Shown in pieces: positions 46,822 to 59,314 of a stretch of DNA of 64,000 nucleotides (position 1 is its first letter; the number at the start of each line of letters is the position of its first letter). This DNA is from Stachybotrys elegans (taxonomy: Eukaryota > Ascomycota > Sordariomycetes > Hypocreales > Stachybotryaceae). Location: contig JAGPNK010000013.1 in the NCBI GenBank assembly GCA_020746835.1, positions 496,001 through 560,000 of the forward strand. Direction: 5' to 3'. The notes under the pieces are model-generated. The model was not told the origin of the DNA. It saw only the letters and a list, made by a program, of their open reading frames with translations, and searched no databases. The translations under genes were made by a program, and so were the position numbers.

Positions 46822-47362
46822 GTTCGTGAAACGCAATGACGTGATGACTGTGCTCGAATTACATTCACGATGTGACGACAACCCACGAAGAGACGACAAT
46901 GTTGTACTGAAACAACCGTATGCATTGTAATAACGTCCACGATGTTTTGGAGCCAGCAGATAGAAACACTACACTTGTCCAAAGTATTGCCACCATGCCA
47001 GCTATTAGAAATACGCGCCGCTGCTTCAAATTGTCTCCCACCTATATACAAACCTGCCTGCCTAGTGAACTGTCAGTATGAACTGAGAACCCCTGTATCA
47101 TATAGCCGTGACGTGAAGAATGGTATAAGAGCCCTAGTCACTTGGAGCGTATATATCCCATGCGAGATAACTGCATAATCATACTATTCCTAGGTTTAGT
47201 CGGATGCTACTATACACCTATCCCCGAGAATCTTCAGAGAGCCGCCTTAAACACGTCGTAAACCGTCAATGTCAGAGCTATGCCAAGGAAAAAGCCAATC
47301 CGGTACGCCAAATCACCACCAGCCACTCACCCACCCTATTCCCATGTCAGGCACTCATAACA
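46822..47362. other. Intergenic: convergent 3' flanks
   Basis: A/T-richer DNA between the transporter and the vacuolar protease; no gene seen. Confidence 0.5.
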
Positions 47363-50300
47363 TTAGCCCTTGACCGTAAACGTCTTGTGCACCTCCACGA
47401 GCCCAGGAGCCTTCTTGGTGACGACCGACCACGTAGGCTGGTACTTCTTCAGTTCCGTCAGCGCCGGGATGATGCTGGGTCGGTTGGCGTCGCTCCACGC
47501 GCACCGCACCTTGACCTTGAACGGATCGGCTCGAGTCTCGAGTCCCGTCTCCATCTGCGGTTCGGCATCACGACTCCTAAGATCCACATTCGCCCACTTC
47601 TCTGGCTCATCGCTCGCTGATGCGGGAGTCATCCTAGACGAGCTGTTCTCGTCCAGGGCCAAAGTCACGTTCCACGCACCCTTCCAGGTTCGACGCCAAA
47701 GGTCAATGTGTTTCAGACCATCGGGGGGGAAGGAGCCGAATCGCGAATCCAAGGGACCGCTGCCCTGGATTACGAAGTCGAAGACAGGCTGCGAGAAATC
47801 GAGATAGCAAAGCCTCGTATCCAATGCGTCGACAAGAATGTTGGCCGTGCGCCCATCTGCTGACCGCGTGGCCGTAACGTTGATCAAGTCCTCCACTGCC
47901 TTGCCCTTGGCCAAGTCAGGTACCAGCGCAGACGCATCATAGCTGCAGTCCATCAGGTCCCTTCCACGTGTGTGTTCGCACTTGATCTCCTGTCCAGCTG
48001 CCGAGGGAACCGAATCGATGACCGCTCGGATATATTCCTCAATTCCAGTCAAGGAGACCACGTTGGTGCCATTATCCAGGTCCACCACTTGCTGGAAGCT
48101 AAACTTGTAGCGATAGCTGTTGGAGAAGGGGAAAGCGACCAAATTGTAGATGAGGGTGGCGACAAAGACCGCCAACAGAAACGTGGGCACATGGTGGGTG
48201 ACGCGATGGATGAATGGCGATATTGGGAGCATCAAGATGATGGTCATGATGGCAGGGGCAAGCAGAGGGGTGAGCAAGCTGCTGCCGTCGGAGCCCGTCA
48301 TGCCCAGTGCAGAGGACGTTATAAGTCCAAGATTTCCCATGATGAGAACGGGCACCGGAGCCAGAAGAAGGAACTGGATGATCCAAGGCCATGTCGGGAG
48401 TCGCCCAGACCAGGTCTGCTCATGATCATATGGAGGGAAGTTGCCCACTGTAGGGGTCGGAGATGGATGGGCAACAACAGATCGCCTATACGTGCTGGTA
48501 AAGGTTGTCTGGTCGTTGGCCCCATATCCCGTTTCGCCGGCCCTAAGCGGCGTCCTCTCGGTAGGAGTGGCCTGGCCTTCGTTGTCATCATCCTCGTCGT
48601 CGTCTCCATGAGGATGCTCGTTAACGCCGTCAATAGGCGACGGGCCGCTGTCACCATTTGCCCAATCCCGTTCCTGGTGGGCATCATGAACTTGATGAGC
48701 GAAATCACGCTTCCCAGGCAGTACAACCAGTTCCAAGAGGGAAATAAACATGGACAGAAAGACGGCCGACTGGATCAGAGCGGCCCAGTACATGGCACCA
48801 ATGTGCTTGCGGTCCTCTACAACAGCAGCAAAGACCTGAAAGGCCCAGCCGATGGCAAAGAGCCACATGTTGACGTAGCCACGGTGAAGCGCGCTGGGTC
48901 GGACAAAGCTGGCACCTCGCATGATGAGCCAGAGGGTAAAGTAGAACAAAGAGATGTTCATTGACCAGCTGCAACTGTTAGCCTTGAGACAAGTTAGATG
49001 GCCGACATCACTTACACTGCGTATGAGCTGCTGTAGATAATGAGCGGGTTGATCTTGGCGAGCAAATAGGCAGATGCAACCGTCAGAGCACCAGCAAAGA
49101 TCAACGCAAAGGGCAGGCGAACAAATCCCTTCCAGCCGCCGATGCGAACCGGGTCATCGTTACTGTCGGAATGCACCCTAATATCCCGAGCAAAAAAGTA
49201 GTACTTGTCATTCCTGGCCAGCAAGAAGGTGGTGATGAGCAAGACGACGGGTGCGGCTACAAGGAGACAGAGAGACCACGCAAACAGACCCCTAAGTGGA
49301 AGAGCGGCCCAGGCGCTGCCCAGAACATCGAACCACACACCTTCTGTTGGCTTCCCATTCTGAACCAGCTTCGAGTTGCCGTCAGGCCGACTTCCAGAGA
49401 ATACGGAGTCGGTTCTCCTGACCAGCGCCTCAGTAGATGCCAGAGCAGCAGACAGCATGTGCCAGATGCTCCTGACAGAGGAATGACGGGTATCATCATC
49501 CTCAGTGTGATAGCGCGAACGAGGGGTGTAGAAGGCAATATCAAGGCCGCGCTGGCCGTAGATATCGTAGAAGACCTCGTAGTCCGTGCCGCTCTTGATA
49601 AGACCAACATCATAAGCATTGGCGGCCACGACGCTACCAAAAGGATGAGGGGCGTGCGCATACGCCTTGGCTGTCTCGAGATCCGTGGTTCGGAACAGCA
49701 AGGCACGGCCTCCGGCTCCTGCACCTTCTAGGTTGACGAAAGTGCGGCAGAATTGAAGGACAGGGCTGTATCCAAAAGCACGAGCACCGAGCAGGCCGTC
49801 CTCCTCAGCATTGTTGAAGAGCAAGATGATGCCGTGATCAGGTTGGCGGCCCTCGGCGGTAAAGTAGCTCAACAACTGAAGCATACTGACGCAGGACATG
49901 CCATCATCAGTGGCACCATATCCAGTCGATACACTGAGCATATTAGAAAATGATGCAGAAGCGGGGTCTATGGGTTCTTACGAGTCAAAGTGGCAGTTGA
50001 CGAGGACACCTCCCTTACCATGGGCCTTCTTATACGAGGACTGGGTAGCCCACCAGTCTCCCTCAGGGTCCTCTTTGCCATGGATATAGATGTAAAGGTT
50101 GTTGCCCTCAAAGTATTGGCCTCTTGCGGGAGCTGCATAGATGTTCGAAGTCGCAACCTTCAGAGGGTTGTACATCCATGTTCCGTTGGACAGATTATCG
50201 TCAAAGACGGTCACGCCTCTTGGCCGAGGGCCAGTCGCAAGGTCCTGATTCTCGTCGGTATCACTGCTGTTCGCGGTCAGCCTCCATATACCACTGCGCA

Positions 50301-50648
50301 GCGAAATAGACAAGAGGCTACCTACACAAGAGCTGAACCATCTGGCGCGAAGGCCTCGACCTTGTATTCGATCCCATTGCGGCGCAGGATGTCTTTGGAT
50401 CGCGCAATGAGGAAGTCGCGAACGCGGTCGTTCTCGTGGCTGTTGTAGGGATGGAAAGCGCTGGTAATATTCTGCAGATCGTACCAGGCTTCGGTCAGGT
50501 TGAGACCCGTGGACAGGCTGTCGTCGGATGGAGCAGGCGGCACCGTCTCGTGGATGTAGACGAGCGGAATGAAGAGCGCGAGGTAGATGACCGTGGTCCA
50601 GAAGGTGACGGGACCAGGGCGGAAGGCGAACGGATTGAAGGACGCCAT
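47363..50648 (-). CDS. pff1: Vacuolar membrane M28 metalloprotease (Pff1 type), 1043 aa
   Basis: Exons are 50648-50326, 50266-49982, 49933-49016 and 48968-47363. The N-terminus [14 protein letters not shown] is followed by one membrane helix (about 15-35). The M28 peptidase domain has the expected zinc-ligand blocks: [50 protein letters not shown] and, later, RYHTEDDDT. The C-terminal half has about eight membrane helices and a large luminal domain, as in the yeast Pff1 (Ybr074w) family. It is predicted to sit in the vacuolar membrane with the peptidase site in the lumen; substrates are unknown. A cytoplasmic acidic loop ([10 protein letters not shown]) separates two helix groups. Length matches the family. 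Confidence 0.92.
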
Positions 50649-51717
50649 GTCGGCGAGGAGCAGACACGCTATCTACCGGGCGAGTCGTAACGGCAGGGTG
50701 AGGCGCGAGAGGCGAGGAATGTAGGCAAGGCCGCGTAACGGCTCGAGTCGTAGGACGGTCGTCGAATGCGCGACTCTAGCAGGTCATTCTGCTGCAATGT
50801 CCCCAGCGGCAGCTCAGTCCAAACCTAAAGGATACGATGCGCGTAGCGCTGCTGAAGGCGAGAGGGGAGAATGAGGTGTGCCTAGGAGAAAGGGAGAATG
50901 TAGGATCAGTAGTGAGTAGGCGAAGCAAACGAGATCTACTTCTAGTTCAAATTGGAGGTCCCGTCATTTCAGGATGGGCAGCAGCCACCGGAGCTAGACG
51001 TAGTGGAGGAGGAGCGGCCCCTCCCTCCTCAGCTGCAGGAATGACGAAGCCACCACTGGATCCGGCAAACACATAGCCTCCAAGTACCATCTTTTACATT
51101 GCTCGGGCTTCCTGCTACAAGTTATCCAAAATCTTTCACCATCTGTAAATTTCCATACACTCTACATCGGCCATATTCCACCACAGCTGGAAGTCTAAGG
51201 CAACCGCAAATGGCTGCAAGTCGCGAAGATGACGGTCATCCGTCCAGTTCCTCTGCATCACATGGCCCAAGCTTCCAAGCCCAGCCGCTAGAGACGCACC
51301 TCGAGTGCACGACATGCAGCAACCGACAGGGGTCTGTAGGTTATATCACAAACTCTGCGGGATCAGGCAACAAGCTCAATATAATATTTTGCAAATTGTG
51401 TAAAAGATACGTTCGTGTACTGTACATGAGATACGTGTTACCCTGCCTGATTAGTCCGTATTCGCGGTTCAGCTCATGCCGTATATGCTTCGAGTCTTGA
51501 TCGACAAAGACGCCGTCGCGAACCATCTCTGCTGGACTGTTAGACGACCGTGCAAGACCTAGATGGCTACACGCGCCCTGACTGATCGCTGTTGGCCATG
51601 TTAATATCCCAGCAACCCAAAGCTTGCGCATTGCATCGCCAAAGATGCACCAGTTTAGCAGAACGGACAGCCAAGTCAAAGCAATACAGTATGCAGAGTT
51701 AGTCATGCTGTGTCAGC
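50649..51717. other. Intergenic region, about 1.1 kb, with one doubtful small ORF
   Basis: It lies between the protease start and the end of the branchpoint-binding protein gene. Apart from the small frame at 51210-51500, listed separately, I see no gene. Confidence 0.45.
51210..51500 (+). CDS. Small cysteine-rich ORF, 96 aa, uncertain
   Basis: I do not recognise it. It starts MAASREDDGH and carries three CxxC pairs (CTTC at about 33-36, CKLC at about 62-65 and CRIC near the end), which could bind zinc. The first 30 residues are Ser/His-rich. There is no intron and no signal peptide. The opposite strand is also partly open, and codon use is less C-ending than in neighbouring genes, so it may be a chance frame or a decayed gene. 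Confidence 0.25.
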   Translation: MAASREDDGHPSSSSASHGPSFQAQPLETHLECTTCSNRQGSVGYITNSAGSGNKLNIIFCKLCKRYVRVLYMRYVLPCLISPYSRFSSCRICFES

Positions 51718-53742
51718 CTACGCACCAGGTGGCGGAGGTGGCGGCGGCTGGTCGCTAGGAGGAGGAGGGGGAGCCTCGCCCGAAGGAGGCGGCGGAGGAG
51801 GAGGTACAGAGCCAGCGTACTGCTGGATCAAGTCGTTGATGCCACCCAGCCCAGGAGGGGCTGCGAGACCACCAGGCGCCTGAGGCAGTCCCGGCGGTGC
51901 CCCCATACCGGGGGGAGCTCCATAGCCGCCGTATGCTGGATATCCGGGATACCCACCCTGCATGCCGGGAGCTGGCTGAGACCAAGGAGCAGCACCGCCC
52001 GACTGGCCGCCGTAGCCCTGTGAGTGATAGCTGTCGCCGCCCTGGTTGTCGTATCCGCCGCGGTTGCGGTCGCGCGCCCAAGGAGCACCGCCACCGCCAC
52101 CGCCGCCGCCGCCGCCACCACCACCACCACCCTCGTTGCCGTCATCACGGCGACTACGCCACGGAGCTGGGCCTCCAGTAGGTCCACGCTGCCATGGCTT
52201 GGGGTTATCACCACCGCCGTTGTTATAGGCGCCAGGGCCGGCTTCGATCTGGGCGGGAGCGCTGCCTCCGCCAAGTTCCTGCATGAGTTGCTGTGGCAGG
52301 TTAGTATTACTCTCAAATCAGGGAGACGGGTATGACATACCTCCATTTCACGGTCAACGGCATCGCCGCCGCCGATTCTACCGGCAGGACGGCCGGGTCC
52401 GTCGTTGCGCCAGCTAGTGCCCTTCTGTCGGTCGGGACAGTCGCGAGCCATGTGGCCTGCGTTGCCACAGATTCGGCAGATGATGCTGGCCGTGTAGTTG
52501 GGCTTGTCGGGGCAGTCATATTTGCGGTGTCCAATCTTACCACAGTTCTGGCAAGCCTGGTTCTCGTCGTCACGCAGCGTACCGTTGAGGGCAGCGAGCT
52601 CGCGAAGTTGGTTACGTTTCAGCTCGTTCTGTCCTTCGGGAATAGATGCGGCCTGCAACCATGTTAGTATGCGCTGTACATGAATCCGAGTTGGAGAACT
52701 CACCGTCTCGATGACGTTGTGAATCAGCTGCTTGGCCTTGTTGACCTTTTCTTCCGTGTCGGCCATGATGAGGCAGTGAAGATCCTCTTCCTGGTTGCTG
52801 GAGTGAGCCGCATCCGAACGGCCCTTGCCTTCCTTGACGGATCCCTTGCCTCGGATGGCAATCTTGGCACCTGATTCTGACTCCATCTTCTTGAGCGTGT
52901 TACCACGGGGCCCGATGAGCAGGCCAACTTTAGTAGGAAGCTACGTGTCAGTACATCTTGTCTGGTTAATTGGCAGGGCGGAGGGGAGGGGGCCCTGTTT
53001 CGACGAAGGACCAGGCCAGCTCAGAACACCGCGACGATGTAGGCACGCGCCTGATCAGACTCAAAACAGAAACAGGGGAGGGGAGATTGGTTAGGGTTAG
53101 GAGGGTTAGCAATCATACTGAAGTTAATCTCTGGATAGTCGTTGACAGGGACGTAGACCTTCTCCTGCGTCTTGGTAGGTCGGCGGTAGTCCTGCGGCGG
53201 GTGGTAGTTAGGAATCGTCTTCATGGCCTTTTCAATCAGCTTGTGGCGCTCCTCCTCCAGTCGCTTGCGGTATCGGTATTCTCGCGTGTTGATACGTCGA
53301 CCGTGGTTGTCGTACTGCGGAGGAGGCGATGGCGACCTAAAAGACGTCAGTCAGTATTGTTATTTGCCTCAAGGGTGAAACGCGCAGAGGGTTCTCACCT
53401 GTCGCCATCGGCAGGGACCACGTCGTCGATGCGCAGCTTCTGGCTAATCTCTTCGATTCGGAGATGGAGAGTGTACGCTTCGAGCTGCTCGCTGGTCATG
53501 TTGGACAGAATGGCCGTCGGAAGACCCATGAGGCCAGCGGCCTTGTTCTCGCTGGCATCGCCCCATCGGTTGCGCTTCTTGCGGCGTCGAGGACCGTCGG
53601 CTTCGCTGCGCGGCTCAGGGTCGCGACCGCGCTTGAGATCGCTCTCGTACTCGGCGGGTGGCGCATCCTCGTCACCGGCGAAGCGGCGCTTCCCCAGGGG
53701 GATGTTGTTGGAGCCGGTGATGCCCTGGCTTCTCCACGACAT
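51718..53742 (-). CDS. msl5: Branchpoint-bridging protein (BBP/SF1, Msl5), 556 aa
   Basis: Recognises the intron branch site in early spliceosome assembly. Exons are 53742-53399, 53336-53119, 52927-52704, 52652-52341 and 52290-51718. The N-terminal part has a basic [14 protein letters not shown] region (U2AF contact and helix-hairpin area), then [18 protein letters not shown]. The KH-QUA2 domain starts near [10 protein letters not shown] and includes [15 protein letters not shown] and [11 protein letters not shown]. Two CCHC zinc knuckles follow: [14 protein letters not shown] and [14 protein letters not shown] (about 296-335). The C-terminal third is Gly-rich, with a run of about 15 Gly, and ends in polyproline segments. 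In intron 2 the acceptor that keeps frame is the AG at 52929-52928; another AG lies 13 nt upstream. Confidence 0.95.
52094..52135. repeat. GCC/ACC trinucleotide tract encoding polyglycine in BBP
   Basis: Imperfect CCG/CCA trinucleotide repeat on the plus strand; on the coding strand it gives a run of about 15 glycines. Confidence 0.8.
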
Positions 53743-54200
53743 GTTGTGCTGGAATGGTGGTCTGATGAAGTAAAATACCCAAGACCAAGTACCAGCTTGG
53801 GCCGAGTTGCCAATACTTTATTTAAAAGCTCCATCAGCCGGAGAAATGAGAGGCCGAGGTGGCGGGTGAGTCAGCAATTCAGGCAGCACCCAGTGCTGGT
53901 ACCGTTACAAAGTACTTTGTGGCTCGAAATGAAAGGAAGAAAGGAATTATTATGGACGGAATTCAAGGCACGAGGCCGATTCGGAGCGTCAACATCAGAT
54001 GATCTGTACTTTGGTAGCTTTTGATCCATCTACCTATCCGTCATGTGAGAACATAGTCGCGTTCAATACCAGCGCTTTACTATCAGTTCGGAGACTCGAC
54101 CCCGACTCGTATCAGTACATCCAGCTCGTCTCATGCCACGATATACGTCCAAAGGAGAGACTGGTCTGTTGAGCTGAATAGCCTCATTTGCATCTAAATT
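53743..54200. other. Intergenic: divergent BBP/MFS promoter
   Basis: No gene is seen in these 458 bases. Confidence 0.5.
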
Positions 54201-55715
54201 ATGAGTGAAGCCCTTTCTGTTCCGCTCCTAGGCGAGGATCTGCCGGCTGAAGAGGAGCAGCAACATGATGACGCCGCCCTGGAGCGTCTGGTTGTCCAGA
54301 AGATTGACCAGCGACTGCTCCCGCTATTGTTTGTCACGTACATGCTGAACTTCATGGATAAGACCATTCTCGCCAGCGCGGCTGTGTTTGGTCTGATCGA
54401 GGATACAGTAAGTCCAGCATGTCTCGACCACGAGCCGCCCAGCTGACGTTGCCAGCACCTCCATGGACAGCAGTATAGCTGGGTTGGGAGTATCTTCTAC
54501 GTTGGATATTTACTGTGGGAGTACCCAACCACCCTTTTGATAGCGCGGCTTCCTGTTGGAAAGTACCTGGCAGTTAACAATCTGTTCTGGGGATTTGTTG
54601 TGGCTCTCACTGCTGCCTGCACCAACTACAGAGGCCTTATGACAGTACGATTCCTCCTGGGGGCGGCGGAGGCAACCATAACCCCAGGCTTCATGTTCAT
54701 AACGTCGACCTGGTACACGCGCGATGAAATGCCAAGCAGGGTAGGCATTTGGTTCGCCGGCAACGCTGTGGGTGGGCTCGTTTCGAGTCTCTTTGCCTAC
54801 GCTGTTGGACACGTCCATGGCCAAGTACACCCGTGGAGGTGGATGTACCTGATTCTGGGTACCATAACCTTCTTCTGGGCCATACCTATGTTTTTATTAC
54901 TCCCCGATTCCATCTCCAAAGCAGCCTTCCTCTCGAAAGATGAGCGACACGTTGCGAAGAAACGTGTGGAGGTGGACGGAACAGGCAGTACGGAGAAGAC
55001 ACGCTGGCAGCGCGATCAATTCTTGGAGTGTTTGGTTGACCCCAAAAGTTGGCTCATTTTGAGCATTCAGCTATTGGCGCAGATCCCCAACAGTGGCACA
55101 CAGTACTTTGCCAATATTGTGATTCGGTCGTTCGGCTTCTCGAGTTTACAATCAACGCTCATCAACATTCCGTACTCGATCGTGTCCGCCAGCGTTATCT
55201 ACGGTACAGGGTACCTCGCAGGCCGATATCAAACGCTCAACTGCGTGCTAATCATGACTGTTATTATCCCTTGCGTGATCGGTGCTACTGCGATGTACGT
55301 TCGCGAGGTAATACCGCCGTCCCTTCACCTTGTGGCTTACTTCTTCCTTTCGACGGGCCCAGCAGCCATGCCACTCATCATGGCGCTGGTGCAATCGAAC
55401 TACCGCGGAGTCACCAAGAAGATGACCATCACAGCACTGCTCTTCGTGGTGTACTGCCTGGGTAACATCATCGGGCCGCAGCTCTTCCAAGCTACCGAAG
55501 CACCAACCTACACCACCGGCTTCAAGGCAATTGTGGGGTGCTACACTTCGGCAATCATTCTAACCCAAGTCTTGAGGAGATATCTCCGATTCCTGAACGC
55601 GGAACGGCAGAAGCGCGAGTATGCTGGTCTTAACGGCACACAGTCGAACGAGGAACAGAGCGGGCAAACGGATCAGACAGATTGGGGCATGCCTGGATTC
55701 ATCTATCGCTTTTGA
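54201..55715 (+). CDS. MFS transporter, allantoate permease (Dal5) family, 488 aa
   Basis: Anion:cation symporter-type MFS protein. Exons are 54201-54407 and 54456-55715. The cytosolic N-terminus is acidic (LAEEEQQHDD-like) and contains VVQKIDQRLLPLL, typical of this family, followed by NFMDKTILASAAVFGL (TM1), YSWVGSIFYVGYLLWEYPT (TM2) and a loop LPVGKYLA. TM4-5 carry RFLLGAAEATITPGF, and TM5-6 carry GIWFAGNAVGG. About 12 helices are expected. The Dal5/Tna1 family moves carboxylates such as allantoate, nicotinate, pantothenate or dipeptides; the substrate here cannot be told from sequence. The C-terminus is Gln/Glu-rich and ends GMPGFIYRF. Confidence 0.88.
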
Positions 55716-56286
55716 TCGATGTTTAATGGAGAAATTGATGCAAATATGATGTAAAATGGGCAGCAAGTTGAAGAGGGTGTCATGAGGATTGCGGCTTGGT
55801 GGGCGGGAGATGAGGATATTATCATGGCGAGGTACTAACTACCTACCAACCGGCCTGGTTAGCTTCAAACAAATCCGGCATTGACTCTTTTGATCGATCC
55901 CATTCCAGTCCCTGCTCTTCATACAATCAGCAATTTCCAGAGATCATTCCTATAAACCAAGACGAGGATTCCAGCCATTGCCATCATAGCTCCTGTTGGG
56001 AGATGAGTTGGTTGTTATTGCAGGTTCTGTCAGCCCAGCACTCAGCCTTACTCATGCAGCACTGCCAACATGCACTGCCTGGCAAAGACCTGTAGGCAGC
56101 GCATCTTCTGAGCTGCCAACCCCGCCGTGCTGGACTCCCAGTATGCATTTATTTCTGCCACAGCCGCACGTCAACCAGCCAGCAATAAAAACTTTCATCT
56201 TAAACCAACAGAAGGAACGACGCCTCGAATGCTGTCTACCTGACTCCATCTGCTGCTATTCTGGACCTTCGAATAAGGTTACAGCC
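55716..56286. other. Intergenic: MFS 3' flank and HET gene promoter
   Basis: No gene is seen. The frame of the HET gene is open upstream to 55996, but homology begins at the ATG 56287. Confidence 0.5.
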
Positions 56287-58439
56287 ATGCGTCTCCTCCA
56301 TACTCATACGCTTCGACTCGAGTCCTTTGATGACGACCGCCAAAGCCCAGAATATGCTATTCTCTCGCACACATGGGGTGAGAAGGAGATAACATTCGAG
56401 GATATGCGTGCCGCGCACTTGGCAGATCTTCCCCCGAGCCCATCCCTACAAAAGATCGAGCAATGCTGCAGCCGGGCTCGTACGGACGGCTTCGACTACG
56501 TGTGGATCGACACTTGCTGCATCGACAAGAGCAGCAGCGCTGAACTCTCAGAAGCCATCAACTCCATGTTTCGGTGGTATCAGCACTCGAGCGTCTGCTA
56601 CGCTTATCTCCAGGACTTCGAGCTTCCAGAAATGCCCTCCTCCTCCCAGGTGCTCGATGAAGAAACAAAGCCCAAGTTCCGCAACTCACGCTGGTTCCAC
56701 CGGGCATGGACTCTACAAGAGCTCATTGCACCCTGGAGTGTACAGTTCTACGATGCGAACTGGAGGTGGATTGGTAGCAGGAACGAAGATTTATTATCCG
56801 AAATATGTGAAACGACAAGCATATCAAGGGATGTATTTCTGGGACGACTATGTACATGCAGCGTAGTCGGGGAAAGCTGCGAGCCAGAGGCTGATAGTGG
56901 AAGATGCCGCCGCCACTTTGGATTCGACAACTTATCCTCGGTCCTTGACACCTTTGCCGTTTCGACACGACTTAGTTGGGCTGCAAGACGGGAGTCAACC
57001 CGTGTGGAAGACCAGGCATACTCTCTCCTCGGCTTATTTAACATCAACATGCCCTTGTTGTACGGGGAGGGGGTGAGGGCATTCACTCGTCTCCAAAGAA
57101 CCATAGTACAAGAATCTCGAGACCAGTCCATACTTCTTTGGAGAACGAACCCTAGTGGCTATAGTGGTCCGGATTTTTGGCCTCGCAGCGAGTCTGGCGG
57201 CCTTGCACCATCCCTTGCTATGTTTTGGCCGCCGTTGTCCATAATAGAACGCAATATATACTGGCACGCTCCTTCCCGCACGTTTCGAGGTTCTGACATT
57301 CGACAAATCGCACCGCTCCCCTCGTCTATGAGATTGAACGGCACAGTACTCCAAGTACAGGCATGGATGGTTGATGCTGATTTTAAACACACATCCCATC
57401 TTTCTGATAATTATAACGCCTGGGGGGGATGTGGCTCTGTGTCCTCAATTGCACAAGTAGCCAGAACTACCTGAATCAATACGGCATACTTTTAGCCAAA
57501 GCGTCGGAGGGCTATTATAGACGAGTGCATACCAACCTTGTTATTGTTTGCAATGTTTTGTGTGATCGATTCGTCGATTTGCCTTCCAATGGCCTTTACC
57601 AAGGTGAGCATGGGACGGCGAGTTTGCGGGTTAATTATCTAACTATGTGGCCATCAGATCACACACTCGTATTGAGGGACATGGACGACCCACAACTAAA
57701 GACGATCAATATTTTGACCGACAATGGTCCGTCGTCGAGTTTCCAAGAGACTTACTACGGCCCGTCCGATTACTATTCTTACGAGTTCAGCGACGAGACT
57801 GATACACGCCTATGCAGCATGACCTGGCTTGCAGGGGTGCCAAGACTTCAGCAGCCCCCATTAAGGCAGATATCAGATATGCGAGACGTGTTTGGATTCG
57901 AGGAAGGTGAACTGCCTATGATGCTTTATGGTATTCATGTCATGAAGTTGACGGCAGCTGGGCTTGATGCTTCCATCATGGTAGTCTGGGGTGTGGTCAA
58001 GGATGATTCATCACTATGGACTACCTGGTGCCTCCTATTCCGCATAGGCACGAGTAGCGTTCGCCACCGGAGGTATGTCTTTGAACCAGAGAAACATTCA
58101 CTGAAGCCCAGGGAGCCGTTGGAAACTGATGCCCGTGTACGCGATTTCTGGATCAGCTTGGTCTCGTCTGAGGGAGACGAGTTCTATGAAAAAGACCTGG
58201 ATGCTCTACAACAATTGATACGCAGCCGAAGCATTCTACATCCTTGGGTGCTCCTCCTCACACCTGACCTGGAGCTGTGTGCGACGGTTCGTAAGACAGA
58301 AGGTCTGGGGCGGGTGTCATATTGCATCAAGTTCAAAATATCAAGCATACGGACCTCGCCTGATTCAACTACCCACGTCAACAACGGCTCAAGGGCAGAA
58401 AAGAAGAGGAGGAGGCGATTGAAGCAGAAACCGTTCTAG
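56287..58439 (+). CDS. HET-domain (heterokaryon incompatibility-like) protein, broken by one-base frame shift
   Basis: Fungal HET proteins trigger self/non-self rejection between strains. The start MRLLHTHTLRLESF is classic. HET blocks: YAILSHTWGEKEITFED (about 24-40), YVWIDTCCIDKSSSAELSEA (about 75-95), RWFHRAWTLQELIAP and AYSLLGLFNINMPLLYGEG (about 250). After about 379 residues the frame changes at the G-run 57422-57428. Downstream homology (LCVLNCTSSQNYLNQYGILL, then YYRRVHT) continues in another frame to 58439. The whole span is 2153 nt, one base short of a multiple of three; no GT-AG intron explains it. If read as it stands, the protein ends at 57474. It could be an assembly undercall or true inactivation, which is common in this family. 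Confidence 0.85.
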
Positions 58440-59314
58440 ACAATAACTAATGGATTGAGAGTATCTGGTTGCAGATTTGCTAGCACCTAACAAAGCATTG
58501 CAATGACAGAAACAGTATGGCTAGGATGGATAAGCAAGGACGCTTCATCGGTGTCAGCTCGGCACATGGCCCGTCCGCCTGGGGAAATGACGGCAGAATG
58601 AGGCTCAGCGCGCCGATCAGGGCGGCAGTGAAGAGAGGCGCCATCATGTGGCCAAGGCCGTGAATTGGAATAGAAGACAATAGAGAACCTATGTGCTACT
58701 GGAATGTTACACAGCATGCAGGTCCCGATGTCGAGTTCGCCCGAGGAAACAGCCTCGTCTCACATACACTTCATCCTCAATAAGGCGTCCGTTCGCCCAC
58801 CTGTTCCAGGCAACCAGCTTTCAATCACTCCAATCGCTTCTCCTCTCCTTATCACTGCCTCATCGTCTATGCACGCAGCCGCAGTCTCCTCCAATCTGCA
58901 ACTACCGTACGCTGCACCATACATGAAGACACCCTCACCCGTATCTACCTCCCCTGCCACCACCACCCTTTACGAGAACCACTCACGCATCCCGCGTTGC
59001 AGCAGCGCTTCCAGGAGCGAGCCGATTGGGGTCCCCGTGCTTGATCGGCGACGAATCAGACGGCCCAGGAGCTGTGTGACAGGGATGCTGCAGCAGTGCC
59101 ACGCCCGCTAAGCGACACCAAACCCACCTCGAAAGCTTCTCTGGATCCCCTCGTTCAGCTGCCTCGGGACTCTTTTCATCCCCTTTCCCTCCATTACTCG
59201 TGTCTTTCTGTCCTTATTATTTATGCTTGTTGGTGTGGTGTCTTTGAATGCCGTCATCGCAGATCCTTCCCTCCTTGTTATGGTTATGGTCATTCATGAT
59301 TACGGCAAAACACC
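58440..59314. other. Intergenic: HET gene 3' flank and lipase promoter
   Basis: A 135-codon frame at 58704-59111 is low in complexity (Ser/Pro-rich) and resembles nothing I know; I did not call it a gene. Confidence 0.45.

Noticed and set aside
58704..59111. 135-codon frame upstream of the lipase
   Set aside because: Ser/Pro-rich with no recognisable domain; more likely promoter or leader sequence.
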